Counted from the stretch's first letter, positions 53,766 through 63,346 are shown. The stretch: DNA of 64,000 nt from Mangrovibacterium diazotrophicum (GCF_003610535.1 NZ_RAPN01000001.1:1661320-1725319), one strand, 5' to 3'. Notes: generated by a model from the sequence alone, not told the origin. Numbers and translations: made by a program.

Positions 53766-53828
53766 TTGTCATTTGGTTGTCATTTGGTTGTCATTTGGTT
53801 GTCATTTGGTTGTCATTTGGTTGTCATT
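53766..53828 (+). repeat. 11-bp tandem repeat (5.7 copies)
   Basis: The unit TTGTCATTTGG is repeated five times without error from 53766 to 53820, followed by a partial sixth copy (TTGTCATT). Downstream to about 53930 the complementary heptamer AAATGAC or AATGACC recurs at irregular spacing, suggesting a decayed inverted continuation. It is a minisatellite between the PhzF gene and the DUF255 gene. Confidence 0.95.
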
Positions 53829-54013
53829 CGTTTTACAAATTTCAACGATAAATGACTATTGATTGACCTCAAAATGACCATTAATGACCAATAAAGCCTT
53901 CCCACCGACCATCGATTGACTTTAAATGACGCTTCCTAAAACTCATCCCTCTTTATCAGAACTTTTCCCAGCGGCGACTGTTTCAGCTTGGAGAAAACAG
54001 AACACAGACAGCC

Positions 54014-56032
54014 ATGACCGAACAAAAACATACCAACGACCTCATTCACGAAACCTCTCCCTATTTACTTCAACACGCCCACAACCCGGTAAACTGGATG
54101 CCTTGGGGCGAAGCAGCCTTGCAGAAAGCAAAAGATGAAAACAAGCTGTTGCTGATTAGTATTGGCTATGCTGCCTGTCACTGGTGTCACGTCATGGAAC
54201 ACGAATCTTTCGAGGATGAGCAGGTAGCCGAAGTCATGAACCGCGACTATGTTTGCATTAAAGTTGACCGGGAAGAACGCCCCGATGTGGATCAGATTTA
54301 CATGACGGCCGTTCAACTGATGACACAACGCGGAGGCTGGCCGCTGAATGCGGTGGCCCTACCCGATGGTCGACCGATCTGGGGAGGAACTTATTTCCTG
54401 AAAGACGTTTGGATGAATACGCTGCAGCAAATAGCTGCCTACCATAAACAGAACCCGGACAAAACAACGGATTACGCGGAGAAACTCACCGAAGGAATCA
54501 CCCAAAGTTCGCTGATTCCCGTGACTGCCGATGTTCGAAAAGTGGAATTCGAAGCAGTGCAGGCCGCCGTGAAATCCTGGCAAAACAACTTCGACCTGCA
54601 GGAAGGTGGAAGCAAGGGAGCACCCAAATTTATGATGCCCGTTAACCTTCAGTTTCTGCTTCGCTACGCGCACCAGCAAACTGATGCAGTCGCAGAAATG
54701 CACGTTCTTAAGACGCTGGAGAAAATGGCTTACGGTGGAATTTACGACCAGGTTGGAGGAGGTTTTGCCCGCTACTCGACCGACTCGTATTGGAAAGTGC
54801 CGCATTTCGAAAAAATGCTTTACGATAATGGCCAACTGCTGAGCATTTACGCGCAGGCTTACCGAAAATTTAAAAACGAACTGTACCGCCAGGTGGTCGA
54901 AGAAACAATCAGCTGGTTGAAAACAGAGATGCTCTCGCCCGAAAACGGATTCTACTCATCCTTGGATGCCGATAGCGAAGGCGTGGAGGGCAAGTTCTAT
55001 GTTTGGCAGAAAGAGGAGCTGAAAACGGCTATTGGCGAAGATTACCATCTGTTTGCCGATTACTACAATGTGAACGAAACTGGCTATTGGGAAGACGACA
55101 ACTCCATTCTTCTTCGCACACAAAGCGACGTAGCTTTTGCAGCTTCCAAATCATTGGATCCAGAAATCCTCCAGTTAAAGATCACCAAATGGAAATCGAA
55201 ACTTCGGGAAATACGTGCACAACGCGTACGCCCGGGATTGGATGATAAAATTCTGACTTCGTGGAATGCACTAGTCATTAGCGGACTGGTAGAAAGCTAC
55301 AAGGCTTTCGGAAACGCAGAATACCTGGAACTGGCTGAAAAGAATGCCAATTTCCTGCTAACGAAATTACAACCGGAACCTGGCATGCTACTTCATTCGT
55401 TCAAAAATGACATTGCTAAAATTGATGCCTTTCTGGAGGACTATGCATTGTTGATTCAGGCATTGATTGACTTGTTTGAGGTGACCGGTAAAGAATATTA
55501 CCTGAAGCAGGCTGATCGTTTTTGCGAAACCTGCTTCCGCGATTTCTACAATGCCGAGCGCACCATTTTCTACTTCAGCCGCGACGGGCAAACCGACCTG
55601 ATTAGCCGCAGTATTGAGGTGCAGGACAATGTGATTCCGGCATCAAATTCGGTGATGGCTAACAACCTGAACCGGTTGGGACGTTTGATTAACCGCAAGA
55701 ATTACCCGATTACGGCACAAGCCATGTTACTGGTGGTCAGTGACAGCGTACTGACTTATCCGTCGGGGCATGCCAATTGGTTGAATGTGGCGATCGATCA
55801 GGAGATGCCGCACTATGAAGTAGCGATTGCAGGCCCCGAAGCACTGGGATTTGCCACGGAATTGCATAGTACCTATCTGCCCAATTGCGTGATTTGCCCG
55901 GGAAATAGCGAGAGTTTACCCTTGCTGCTAAACCGGATTCAGCCTGGAAAAACGCGGATTTTTGTTTGCGAGAATAACTCGTGTAAGCTGCCTGTCGATA
56001 CTGTAAGCGAAGCACTGAAGTTGATTAGCTAA
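54014..56032 (+). CDS. DUF255/YyaL-family thioredoxin-fold protein
   Basis: This 672-residue protein matches the YyaL/SSP411 (spermatogenesis-associated 20) family over its full length. The N-terminal thioredoxin-like domain begins [21 protein letters not shown] and has the redox pair Cys55-His-Trp-Cys58 in [11 protein letters not shown], then [10 protein letters not shown] and [22 protein letters not shown]. The rest is an (alpha/alpha)6 barrel like that of N-acylglucosamine 2-epimerases ([58 protein letters not shown]). The family is widespread but its reaction is not established. No signal peptide; cytoplasmic. It converges on the MOSC gene with an 17-bp gap and no terminator. Confidence 0.92.
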   Translation: MTEQKHTNDLIHETSPYLLQHAHNPVNWMPWGEAALQKAKDENKLLLISIGYAACHWCHVMEHESFEDEQVAEVMNRDYVCIKVDREERPDVDQIYMTAVQLMTQRGGWPLNAVALPDGRPIWGGTYFLKDVWMNTLQQIAAYHKQNPDKTTDYAEKLTEGITQSSLIPVTADVRKVEFEAVQAAVKSWQNNFDLQEGGSKGAPKFMMPVNLQFLLRYAHQQTDAVAEMHVLKTLEKMAYGGIYDQVGGGFARYSTDSYWKVPHFEKMLYDNGQLLSIYAQAYRKFKNELYRQVVEETISWLKTEMLSPENGFYSSLDADSEGVEGKFYVWQKEELKTAIGEDYHLFADYYNVNETGYWEDDNSILLRTQSDVAFAASKSLDPEILQLKITKWKSKLREIRAQRVRPGLDDKILTSWNALVISGLVESYKAFGNAEYLELAEKNANFLLTKLQPEPGMLLHSFKNDIAKIDAFLEDYALLIQALIDLFEVTGKEYYLKQADRFCETCFRDFYNAERTIFYFSRDGQTDLISRSIEVQDNVIPASNSVMANNLNRLGRLINRKNYPITAQAMLLVVSDSVLTYPSGHANWLNVAIDQEMPHYEVAIAGPEALGFATELHSTYLPNCVICPGNSESLPLLLNRIQPGKTRIFVCENNSCKLPVDTVSEALKLIS

Positions 56033-56049
56033 AATCGCTATTCCGGTGG

Positions 56050-56703
56050 TTACAGTTCTCCTTCTGCAAATTTCAGGCGCTTGGTTAAATCCTTGCGGCA
56101 GGAAGCTGCCATTTCGGGAATGGCCACTGCTCGGCGGAGCTTTTCAACGTTTGTGTGCTCCTGCGTGAACAGCGCGAAAACCTCGGCCAGTGTCATATTC
56201 TCCGAAGCAGATTCGACCAACACCATTTCGTCGCCTGTCTTCACGGCGCCTTCCTGCAACACACGCACATAAACGCCGGGAAACGGAGAATCCCAAAAAT
56301 CGCTAACGATTTGCTGATTGCCGGCACGGATGCCCAATTTGTAGCAAGGCTGACGTGGTTGTGTAACCTGCACCACCGCCTCACCCAATTGGTAAATATC
56401 GCCAATCCGGATTGAGGATTCATCGATGCCCTCAACCGTCAGGTTTTCGCCAAAGAAGCCCAGTTCCCAATCGGATTCCGGATAGCGTTGCTGCCAAAAA
56501 GAATAGTGATTCATGGAATACAGATAGCAGGCTTTCTCCTCTCCGCCGTGATATTTCCGATCAATCACCTGATCCTTTTCAACGTCGGTCTTTCCTAAAA
56601 AGATCGGTTGATCAACCGGGTATTTGTAGATTCCGGTCAACTCTTTTTTACCGCGCCATTCAATCTCTACGGCTTCTCCAATATTGGTGGCTATTACTTT
56701 CAT
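56050..56703 (-). CDS. MOSC domain protein (YiiM type)
   Basis: The 217-residue protein opens with the YiiM pattern (KVIATNIGEAVEIEWRGKKELTGIYKYPVD), continues with VIDRKYHGGEEKACYLYS and WELGFFGENLTVEG, and has the MOSC core IRIGDIYQLGEAVVQVTQPRQPCYKLGIR, with the conserved cysteine in RQPCYKL. A three-helix C-terminal domain follows (MTLAEVFALF, NVEKLRRAVAIPEMAASCRKDLTKRL). MOSC proteins handle molybdenum cofactor or reduce N-hydroxylated compounds; E. coli YiiM acts on N-hydroxylaminopurine. It lies 9 bp after the ywbE stop, in one transcript. Confidence 0.9.
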   Translation of the reverse strand: MKVIATNIGEAVEIEWRGKKELTGIYKYPVDQPIFLGKTDVEKDQVIDRKYHGGEEKACYLYSMNHYSFWQQRYPESDWELGFFGENLTVEGIDESSIRIGDIYQLGEAVVQVTQPRQPCYKLGIRAGNQQIVSDFWDSPFPGVYVRVLQEGAVKTGDEMVLVESASENMTLAEVFALFTQEHTNVEKLRRAVAIPEMAASCRKDLTKRLKFAEGEL

Positions 56704-56712
56704 ACTATTCCG

Positions 56713-56913
56713 TTAATCATCTTCCAAAATGTTCTGCACACGGCCCACCTCGCCTGTTTCCAGTCGAACTTTGATGCCATGTGGGTGTGTCGGCGATTTG
56801 GTCAGAATTTGGGCCACATAACCCTCGGTGAGTTCGCCCGTCCGCTGATCCTGTTTTTGCACAATCTCAACGTGACTTTCTATCTTGATATTCGCTCTTT
56901 TTCGTCCGTCCAT
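56713..56913 (-). CDS. ywbE: YwbE-family small protein
   Basis: The protein has 66 residues from MDGRKRANIKIESHVEIV; an in-frame ATG at 56976 would add residues lying within the terminator palindrome and is rejected. The body, VEIVQKQDQRTGELTEGYVAQ then ILTKSPTHPHGIKVRLETGEVGRV, matches the YwbE (DUF2196) family closely in length and sequence. It is a small beta-barrel-like protein, possibly nucleic-acid binding; function is not established. On the minus strand TATTTTCG (56937-56930) is a near -7 box 16 nt upstream. It is followed by the MOSC gene. Confidence 0.88.
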   Translation of the reverse strand: MDGRKRANIKIESHVEIVQKQDQRTGELTEGYVAQILTKSPTHPHGIKVRLETGEVGRVQNILEDD

Positions 56914-56958
56914 CTGCTTTATTTTAGCCCGAAAATACAAACAAAAACCGACATCAAA

Positions 56959-56996
56959 ACCAAAGAGCCGACTCAAATTTGAGTCGGCTCTTTGGT
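56959..56996 (-). terminator. Palindromic terminator after the TPR lipoprotein gene
   Basis: A perfect 38-bp palindrome (19-bp arms 56959-56977 and 56978-56996, no spacer), 25 nt after the stop of the minus-strand gene at 57022 and followed on that strand by TTTTGATG. As RNA it would form a 17-bp stem with a tetraloop. Confidence 0.75.
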
Positions 56997-57021
56997 ATAA
57001 ATTATTTTGTCGTGTATTTTC

Positions 57022-57918
57022 TTAGTTCACAAATTTCCGGTAATAATCTGCTTTCGATTTGTTGTCGAAGCGAGCATAGATATTGGTCAGGTAAGTCGCG
57101 TAGCTTTTCTTCTGATCCAAATCCCACAAAGTTGAAAAGCATTCCAACGACTTTTTAAAATTACCGTTGATCACTTTCAGCTCCTGCGTCAAATGCAGAT
57201 ACTGCACTTGCGTGTGTTTTTTCTCGTAAGCCTTCATCTCGGCCTGGTAGCTGTTTTCTGCTTTGTGGTAGTAGGTTTCGCCCAACCATTCCAGTGCTTT
57301 CACATTTTCCGGGTCAGCTTTTACCAAATCTTCCGCAACTGCTTCAATGGCAGCCTTGTCCTCACCTTTCGACACGATTTTGAAATAATCGTCCAAATAT
57401 TCTTTCTGGTGACGTTGTTCCTCGTTTAAATCCGACCAAATAGCTTTTGCCTGCTCATCTTTTTTCATCATGGCGTAAAGCTCGAACAAGCGGCCATTCA
57501 CTTCGCTGATTTCAGGTGCCGCCGCATATTTTTCCTTGAAGGTTTCAAGTGCCGTCAATTCATTCGGAATTTCGTTTTGTCCGCGGTAAATCTCCGCCAG
57601 CTCCAGCTGCATTTCCGGATCGGAATAGCCGCCGGCAGCAGCCAGAACATACCAACTTTCTGCCAAATCTTTCCGGTCAGCTTTTACAGCTACTTTGGCA
57701 GCCTGTGCGTAACTCTCTGCAGACACTTCAGTTCCCTTTGTCGTTTGCTCATTGAAATAAGCACTCCACGACTCGGTTGCCGCAGCATAATTTCCTTCTG
57801 CCTCCATTTGTTTGGCAACATCCTGGTGCATCACCACCACTTTGCTGGTACTGCACGACGCCAAAACCACAGTCAGCGCCACAGCCATTAATCCAATACG
57901 TTGTCTAAATCCTGTCAT
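57022..57918 (-). CDS. TPR-repeat lipoprotein
   Basis: This 298-residue protein has lipobox VLASC (Cys22), with mature STSKVVVMHQD. At least five helix-pair repeats follow: AKQMEAEGNYAAATESWSAYF, AAKVAVKADRKDLAESWYVL, LAEIYRGQNEIPNELTALETF, FELYAMMKKDEQAKAIW and LEWLGETYYHKAENSYQAEM. The last third is charged and probably helical. No acidic surface-export signal follows the cysteine, so it may face the periplasm. TPR lipoproteins act as scaffolds, for example in envelope assembly; no specific partner is suggested by the neighbours. It appears monocistronic with its own terminator. Confidence 0.8.
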   Translation of the reverse strand: MTGFRQRIGLMAVALTVVLASCSTSKVVVMHQDVAKQMEAEGNYAAATESWSAYFNEQTTKGTEVSAESYAQAAKVAVKADRKDLAESWYVLAAAGGYSDPEMQLELAEIYRGQNEIPNELTALETFKEKYAAAPEISEVNGRLFELYAMMKKDEQAKAIWSDLNEEQRHQKEYLDDYFKIVSKGEDKAAIEAVAEDLVKADPENVKALEWLGETYYHKAENSYQAEMKAYEKKHTQVQYLHLTQELKVINGNFKKSLECFSTLWDLDQKKSYATYLTNIYARFDNKSKADYYRKFVN

Positions 57919-58375
57919 ATCTTTTGTTTTTAATTTATCAATACTTAATTATCCTGAACGTCATTTTGCCGTCAGGTTCGCTGATTCAATTTCTGCTTAG
58001 AAAATGATTCCCTGCTATGTAAAAGGAAACTAAATCGAAATTGCGTTAATCCAGTGACACAAAAGTATTACAAATGGCATTCCATGCAAAGACGAATTGC
58101 CAGTTGGATCACCTCACTGCCATAAACAACTGACAAACAAAGCCAAAGAAAACGAACAAAACGGAATCAATCTGATAATCCCCAAAAACATCGTTCTCAG
58201 ATTGAGAATTCGCGCCCATTTTGAAATTTAGAAACCACGAATGGAGCGTATTCCGAAAAAGATGAAAGCTGCAGGAAACAGTTGAAGGCAATGGAAAACA
58301 GTTGAAAGCAGTAGATAGGAGAAAAAAGCAGCACTTAGCGGCTTTGCGACTTTGCGTGTACCGACTTTCAAAAGA
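57919..58375. other. Intergenic region without a visible gene
   Basis: About 460 bp. It contains the promoter side of the TPR lipoprotein gene and a short imperfect direct repeat, ACAGTTGAAGGCA and ACAGTTGAAAGCA, near 58270-58310. No gene or RNA recognised. Confidence 0.4.
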
Positions 58376-58408
58376 CAAAAAAAGCCACCAGGTCGAAACC
58401 CGATGGCT
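58376..58408 (-). terminator. Terminator of htpG
   Basis: Read on the minus strand: AGCCATCGGGT, loop TTCG, ACCTGGTGGCT (11 bp with two G-U pairs and a stable UUCG tetraloop), then TTTTTTTG. It lies 30 nt past the htpG stop. Confidence 0.87.
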
Positions 58409-58437
58409 AAGGAATATCTCACATGTAAAATTGAAGC

Positions 58438-60504
58438 CTAGTTAATCAGCTCAACACTGCGACGAACAAATTTGTCCAAATCGGCACCTTTCAGCAGGCC
58501 GTTAGCCAGCAGGGCCAGATCAACCAATTGTTTCGCTAGTTTGTTGTCTTTCCCGAAAGCTTCCAAACGCTCACGCTTGTCACTTTCCAGTGTTGAAATC
58601 TTCGTTTGAAGATCGTCCAGCTTTTCTTTTTCTGCAGCCGGAACTTCTTCGTCTTTTTTACCTTCTTTGGCTTTTTCAAGTGCATCCTGTTCTGCTTTCA
58701 ATGCAGTCAGGTCTTCGTTCACTTTACCTAAGTCGCCGCCCAAAACAGCGTCCTTTTCAGCCAATACCTTTTTCACCAGCGGGTGATCGGTGTTCACCAC
58801 CAGGTTCAGGCTTTCCGGCATGTCACCGTAGAAGTTCATTCCGCCGCCACCTTGCAGCTTGCTCATGTCTTTCATGCGACGCATGAACTCGTTGCGGGTA
58901 ATCACCATCGGTTGGCCCGACTCGCCCATCGGTTTAAAATCAACCTGGTAATGTACGCCGTTGTTAGCCGGGCAAACTGCCTGGAATACCGGGCTCAGCT
59001 CTTCGCGCTCTTTCCAGCTCAGTTTATCGCTTTCTTCTTCTTTTTGGATCAGGTTATTCACTACATCAGAGTCGATACGAACGAAGCGTTTTTTCGGGTC
59101 TTTTTGCTCGAATTTGTTGATCAGGTGAGCCGACAGTACGTCGTCCATAATCAGCACGTCGTAACCTTTGTTTTTCGCATCCTGAATGAAGGTGTATTGC
59201 TCGTCCTGATCGTTAGTATACAGGTAAACCAGGTTGCCGTCTTTGTCGGTCTGGTTGTCTTTAATCAGCGTTTCGTATTCTTCCCATGTGAAGTATTTTC
59301 CATCCACATTTTTAAACAGGAAGAAGTTTTGTGCTTTTTCTTCGAATTTCTCTTCGGTCAGCATACCGTACTCGATGAAGATTTTCAGGTCGTCCCATTT
59401 CTTCTCGAAATCTTCGCGGTTGCTCTTGTAAATTTCCTGCAAACGATCGGCCACTTTCTTGGTGATGTGGCTGCTGATTTTCTTCACATTCGAGTCGCTT
59501 TGCAAGTACGAACGTGATACATTCAACGGAATGTCCGGTGAGTCGATCACCCCGTGCAACAGAGTCAGGAAGTCGGGCACGATACCTTCAACCGAGTCGG
59601 TTACAAACACCTGGTTGCAGTACAGCTGAATTTTGTTCTTCTGAACCTCAACCGTGTTTTTCAATTTCGGAAAATAGAGGATACCAGTCAGCTCGAACGG
59701 ATAATCCACATTCAGGTGAATGTTGAACAACGGATCGTCGCCAAACGGATACAACTGGCGGTAGAATGAGGTATAATCTTCATCTTTCAAATCAACCGGT
59801 TTCTTCGTCCAGGCCGGAGCCACATCGTTGATTTGGTTATCTTCTTCTGTTTCTACTTCCTTACCATCTTTCCAGTCAGTTTTCTTACCAAACACCACCG
59901 GAACAGGCAGGAACTTACAGTATTTATTCAGAATTTCGTTCAAACGCGCTTTGTCCAGAAACTCTTCCGACTCTTCATTCACATACATGATGATGTCGGT
60001 TCCCACTTCAGCACGTTCAGCATCTTCCAGGATGTATTCCGGGCTTCCGTCGCATTCCCAGCGCACAGCTTGCGCTCCTTCTTTGTACGATTTCGTTATC
60101 ACTTCAACTTTGTGCGAAACCATGAACGAAGAATAGAACCCTAAACCGAAATGGCCAATGATCGCATTGGCATCGTTTTTATATTTATCGAGGAATTCGT
60201 TCGCGCCGGAGAAGGCAATCTGGTTGATGTATTTTTCGACTTCTTCAGCCGTCATCCCGATCCCGTTGTCCGATACGGTGATGGTTTTCTTTTCAGCGTC
60301 GAATGAAACGCGCACTTTCGCGTTTTCAACCGAAACAGCTGTTTCGCCACGAGCCGCCAGGGTTTTCAGCTTTTGAGTAGCATCCACCGCGTTCGACACG
60401 ATCTCGCGCAAGAAAATATCATGATCAGAATAGAGGAATTTTTTAATAATCGGGAATAAGTTGTCGCTTGATACGCCAATTTTACCTTTTTGCATCGTCG
60501 TCAT
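58438..60504 (-). CDS. htpG: Chaperone HtpG (Hsp90)
   Basis: This 688-residue protein is a full-length bacterial Hsp90. The N-terminal ATPase has KKFLYSDHDIFLREIVSNAVDA (helix with catalytic Glu and Asn), VSDNGIGM, and IGHFGLGFYSSFMV (lid and GxxGxG). The middle domain has LPLNVSRSYLQSD-type sequence (IPLNVSRSYLQ) with the catalytic-loop Arg, and the C-terminal dimerisation domain is present. A Lys/Glu-rich stretch (about 610-650, EQDALEKAKEGKKDEEVP) is an inserted charged helix typical of Bacteroidota HtpG. It may start three codons later at MQKGKIGVSSDNLF, which is the common N-terminus. It is cytosolic and refolds proteins under stress. Divergent from the aminotransferase gene. Confidence 0.97.
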   Translation of the reverse strand: MTTMQKGKIGVSSDNLFPIIKKFLYSDHDIFLREIVSNAVDATQKLKTLAARGETAVSVENAKVRVSFDAEKKTITVSDNGIGMTAEEVEKYINQIAFSGANEFLDKYKNDANAIIGHFGLGFYSSFMVSHKVEVITKSYKEGAQAVRWECDGSPEYILEDAERAEVGTDIIMYVNEESEEFLDKARLNEILNKYCKFLPVPVVFGKKTDWKDGKEVETEEDNQINDVAPAWTKKPVDLKDEDYTSFYRQLYPFGDDPLFNIHLNVDYPFELTGILYFPKLKNTVEVQKNKIQLYCNQVFVTDSVEGIVPDFLTLLHGVIDSPDIPLNVSRSYLQSDSNVKKISSHITKKVADRLQEIYKSNREDFEKKWDDLKIFIEYGMLTEEKFEEKAQNFFLFKNVDGKYFTWEEYETLIKDNQTDKDGNLVYLYTNDQDEQYTFIQDAKNKGYDVLIMDDVLSAHLINKFEQKDPKKRFVRIDSDVVNNLIQKEEESDKLSWKEREELSPVFQAVCPANNGVHYQVDFKPMGESGQPMVITRNEFMRRMKDMSKLQGGGGMNFYGDMPESLNLVVNTDHPLVKKVLAEKDAVLGGDLGKVNEDLTALKAEQDALEKAKEGKKDEEVPAAEKEKLDDLQTKISTLESDKRERLEAFGKDNKLAKQLVDLALLANGLLKGADLDKFVRRSVELIN

Positions 60505-60701
60505 ATTTTTAAATTTTAAACTTCGAATTTTACAATTTACCCCCTCTCTTTTTCAAAGCCTGTGCCATTGGCAAAAGGTGACGAATTGTCACCCCGATGA
60601 AAATGTCGTTCCGTCATCTCGTTCAAAACCTGATATTTTTCTGTTTTTATGTCAGTAGAATCTGCTTACTTTAAGCTGAAACCGGAAAAATAACTTCAGC
60701 T

Positions 60702-62213
60702 ATGCGCAATTTGGAAGACTACTTCGAACCGTACAGAGCCGAGATTATCGGCATCGACCAAAGCTTTGAAAGCCCCTTTGGTGAACAAAAAATCGTGTAT
60801 GCCGACTGGATTGCCAGCGGACGGCTGTACCGGCCCATTGAAGAAAAGATCCGGAAAACATTCGGGCCATTTGTAGCCAACACGCACACCGAAACCAGCG
60901 AAACCGGGGCCTTGATGACGAGCGCTTACCACCTTTCGCACAAACTGATCAAACAGCATGTCAACGCCGGGCCAAACGATGTCATTATTACAGCCGGAAC
61001 CGGAATGACAGGCGTCATCAATAAATTTCAGCGCATGCTTGGTTTGAAAAACAAGGGACAACAAATTCCCGGCAAGCACGACGAAACCGAAAAGCCGGTG
61101 GTTTTTATTTCGCACATGGAACACCACAGCAACCACACCAGCTGGTACGAAACCACCGCCGATGTGGTGATCATTGAACCGGACGAGGATCTGCTGATCA
61201 AGCCAGAAAACCTGCGCCAAAAGCTGGAAGAATACCGGGACCGGAGTTTTAAGATCGGTGCTTTCACGGCCTGTTCCAATGTAACCGGCATACGAACGCC
61301 CTACTACGAGCTGGCTAAAATTATGCACGAACACGGCGGCGTGGCTTTTATCGACTTTGCGGCTTCGGCACCCTACGACACCATCAACATGCACCCGGAA
61401 GACCCGATGATGAAACTGGATGCCGTCCTGTTTTCGCCGCACAAATTTTTAGGAGGTCCCGGATCGTCGGGTGTTTTGATCTTCGACAAATCGATGTACC
61501 ACAATGAAGTGCCCGACCAGCCCGGTGGCGGCACAGTCGACTGGACCAATCCCTGGGGAAAATATAAATATGTGGATGACATTGAAGCGCGGGAAGACGG
61601 CGGCACACCCGGTTTTCTGCAATCGATCCGCACGGCATTGTGCTGCCAGCTGAAAGAACAGATGGGCGTTGACATGATCCGCCAGCGCGAAGAAGAGTTG
61701 CTGGAACTGGCTTTCGCCGGTTTGGACAGCATTCCCGAAGTTCAGATTCTGGCCAACAACCAGCGCGACCGGCTCGGAGTAATCTCCTTTTACGTGCCGG
61801 GCATTCATTACAACTTGCTGGTTCGTTTGCTGAACGATCTTTATGGAATCCAGACTCGTGGCGGTTGCGCCTGCGCCGGAACTTACGGGCATTTTTTGCT
61901 GGAAGTGAGCTACGAGGAATCATCGGAGATTACCGAAAAGATCAACCACGGCGACCTGTCCGACAAACCGGGCTGGGTGCGCTGGTCGCTGCATCCGACG
62001 ACGACCAATGCAGAGGTCGATCTTTTTATTCGTGCTTTGCGAAGCATTATCGCCAACATCGAAAAATACCGCCACAATTACGAGCCAGTGCCACGCACCA
62101 ATACTTACCGGCACAAGCACGAAAAAAATTACACCCAAATTGTTGACCATTGGTTTCAGCTAAAACCCGTTGAGGCGCCCCAAACAGCGAGCGATCCAGG
62201 CAGGAACCGTTGA
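60702..62213 (+). CDS. Class V aminotransferase, cysteine desulfurase-like
   Basis: This 503-residue PLP enzyme of fold type I has HMEHHSNHTSWYE (substrate/PLP-contact histidines), GGVAFIDFAASAPYDTINMH (Asp binding the pyridine nitrogen), the Schiff-base lysine Lys248 in FSPHKFLGGPGSSGVL, and RGGCACAG (Cys389/Cys391) in the loop that in SufS/CsdA carries the persulfide cysteine. The early YADWIASGRLY and NTHTETSETG match the larger Bacteroidota/eukaryotic branch. Likely substrates are cysteine or selenocysteine, but a sulfurtransfer partner is not nearby. The C-terminal 60 residues (RHNYEPVPRTNTYRHKHEKN) are an extension. It converges directly on the lipoprotein gene at 62215 with no space for a terminator. 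Confidence 0.87.
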   Translation: MRNLEDYFEPYRAEIIGIDQSFESPFGEQKIVYADWIASGRLYRPIEEKIRKTFGPFVANTHTETSETGALMTSAYHLSHKLIKQHVNAGPNDVIITAGTGMTGVINKFQRMLGLKNKGQQIPGKHDETEKPVVFISHMEHHSNHTSWYETTADVVIIEPDEDLLIKPENLRQKLEEYRDRSFKIGAFTACSNVTGIRTPYYELAKIMHEHGGVAFIDFAASAPYDTINMHPEDPMMKLDAVLFSPHKFLGGPGSSGVLIFDKSMYHNEVPDQPGGGTVDWTNPWGKYKYVDDIEAREDGGTPGFLQSIRTALCCQLKEQMGVDMIRQREEELLELAFAGLDSIPEVQILANNQRDRLGVISFYVPGIHYNLLVRLLNDLYGIQTRGGCACAGTYGHFLLEVSYEESSEITEKINHGDLSDKPGWVRWSLHPTTTNAEVDLFIRALRSIIANIEKYRHNYEPVPRTNTYRHKHEKNYTQIVDHWFQLKPVEAPQTASDPGRNR

Positions 62214-62214
62214 C

Positions 62215-62829
62215 CTAATCCTGCCGTTTCAAAACGGATGTGAACCCATCGTCGAAAGCAGCTTCGTCGTTAGCGTATTTTACTACAAATTGCTGCAGCT
62301 GTTCGGTGGGCGCAGTCAGCAGGTAGGTGCCGTCTTCGAGTTCGTAGTTGAGCTCCAACTGTCCGCTTTCGGCTAAACCTTTCAGCCAATCGGGATTGAA
62401 CCACCGGATGGTCGCCCCGTCTTCATTCAAATCGAGGCGTGCAAAACTATGCACCGGAAACAGGTGTAAATCGAACAGTTCTTGCCCGTTTCCCGAATCC
62501 TCGCCATATTCCTGAATGTAAAAATCGAGAAAATAAATACCTCTCAAATTGATCAGGTGGACTTTGAATTCGGACGAAGAAAATTCACTTTTCCCCTTTT
62601 CGAGAAAGCGCAGCAAATAAGCCGTGCTATCGGTATTCTCGGGAATTGGCTCACCCGTGTAACCATACTCAAACTGCCAAATGCTCGTGTCCTGATCTAC
62701 CCATTGACCCAGCAACAAATCGTTGGCAAACAAATCCTCCGACTTGTACAGCGGATGAACGGAAATAACCAGGCAGGAAGCAGCCAGTAAACACAGGGCG
62801 ACGATTAAATACCTCGATAAATTTCTCAT
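62215..62829 (-). CDS. Small lipoprotein of unknown function
   Basis: The protein has 204 residues from MRNLSRYLIVALCLLAASC (lipobox cysteine 19); an ATG at 62874 would add 15 residues ahead of the signal and is rejected. The mature protein is beta-rich and acidic: HPLYKSEDLFANDLLLGQWV, DTSIWQFEYGY, LRFLEKGKSEF, GIYFLDFYIQEYG, then WFNPDWLKGLAESGQLEL. I recognise no named family, although LLGQW followed by W.F and a final TYLLTAPTEQLQQFV strand resembles lipocalin-like envelope proteins. It ends 1 bp from the convergent aminotransferase stop. Confidence 0.7.
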   Translation of the reverse strand: MRNLSRYLIVALCLLAASCLVISVHPLYKSEDLFANDLLLGQWVDQDTSIWQFEYGYTGEPIPENTDSTAYLLRFLEKGKSEFSSSEFKVHLINLRGIYFLDFYIQEYGEDSGNGQELFDLHLFPVHSFARLDLNEDGATIRWFNPDWLKGLAESGQLELNYELEDGTYLLTAPTEQLQQFVVKYANDEAAFDDGFTSVLKRQD

Positions 62830-63146
62830 AGCATTCAATTCAACGTGATTAACAGAACGTAAATCCGGTTGCAATACCGAATAATAAACTTCGTTTTCAA
62901 TGACTGAAAACGAGAACCACCGGTTGCCGTAAACCTGGCATTCGATGTAGCAAGCGACCGAAAACCAGCTCGGATCGTTTAAACCGACACACTAGAATCC
63001 AAATACTTATCAAATCTAATAAAACTCACTACACCTGTTTGCCGAATTGTTATAGAACACTTACCGACACATTTTAAATTTAATTAACAAGAATAGGACT
63101 TAAGTTTAATTAATTCGTCTTATCTTTAGAATTATCAGACATGGAG
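62830..63146. other. Intergenic region, no gene seen
   Basis: Holds the promoter of the lipoprotein gene on the minus strand and of the small acidic ORF on the plus strand. TATCTTTA at 63121-63128 differs from TAnnTTTG by one base and is the best plus-strand -7 candidate. No ORF with coding character. Confidence 0.35.
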
Positions 63147-63203
63147 ATCGTTGGCCAACGCAGATTCTGATTCAACTTTCGCGGATTCTTCGTTGGCAAC
63201 GAT
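63147..63203 (+). promoter_or_regulatory. Paired palindromes in the leader of the small acidic ORF
   Basis: CGTTGGCCAACG (63149-63160) is a perfect 12-bp palindrome, and CGTTGGCAACG (63191-63201) is the same with one base missing; their centres are about 42 bp apart. The outer arms ATCGTTG and CAACGAT also pair with each other. They could be two operator sites, or one long RNA stem enclosing the intervening sequence. Confidence 0.55.
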
Positions 63204-63234
63204 TTAATTATTCACCTTTTAAAATTGAAACACG

Positions 63235-63333
63235 ATGGTTCAAGATTACAAATTTTATTTGATGACGCCCGATGATCCACCATCGGATCCGGATGATCCG
63301 GACACAACAACCGATGACGGTGGAAAAAACTAA
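63235..63333 (+). CDS. 32-residue Asp/Pro-rich small peptide
   Basis: The ORF starts MVQDYKFYLMTPDD and continues PPSDPDDPDTTTDDGGKN to a TAA at 63331. It is very acidic (about ten Asp) with no signal peptide or membrane segment. It is too short to judge by composition alone, but its setting supports a real gene: a structured leader upstream, an ATG followed by a clean frame, and a strong terminator 13 nt after the stop. It stands alone, 165 bp before a TPR protein gene on the same strand. I recognise no family; a signalling or regulatory peptide, or a precursor peptide, are possibilities only. Confidence 0.5.
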   Translation: MVQDYKFYLMTPDDPPSDPDDPDTTTDDGGKN

Positions 63334-63346
63334 GACGGTAAAAACA

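Noticed and set aside
53766-53828. Possible CRISPR array
   Set aside because: The 11-bp units are contiguous, with no spacers, and no cas genes are nearby; it is a simple tandem repeat.
58109-58378. An 89-codon minus-strand frame between htpG and the TPR lipoprotein gene
   Set aside because: It runs through a short direct repeat, is rich in Phe/Cys/Ser, overlaps the htpG terminator side and has no family resemblance.
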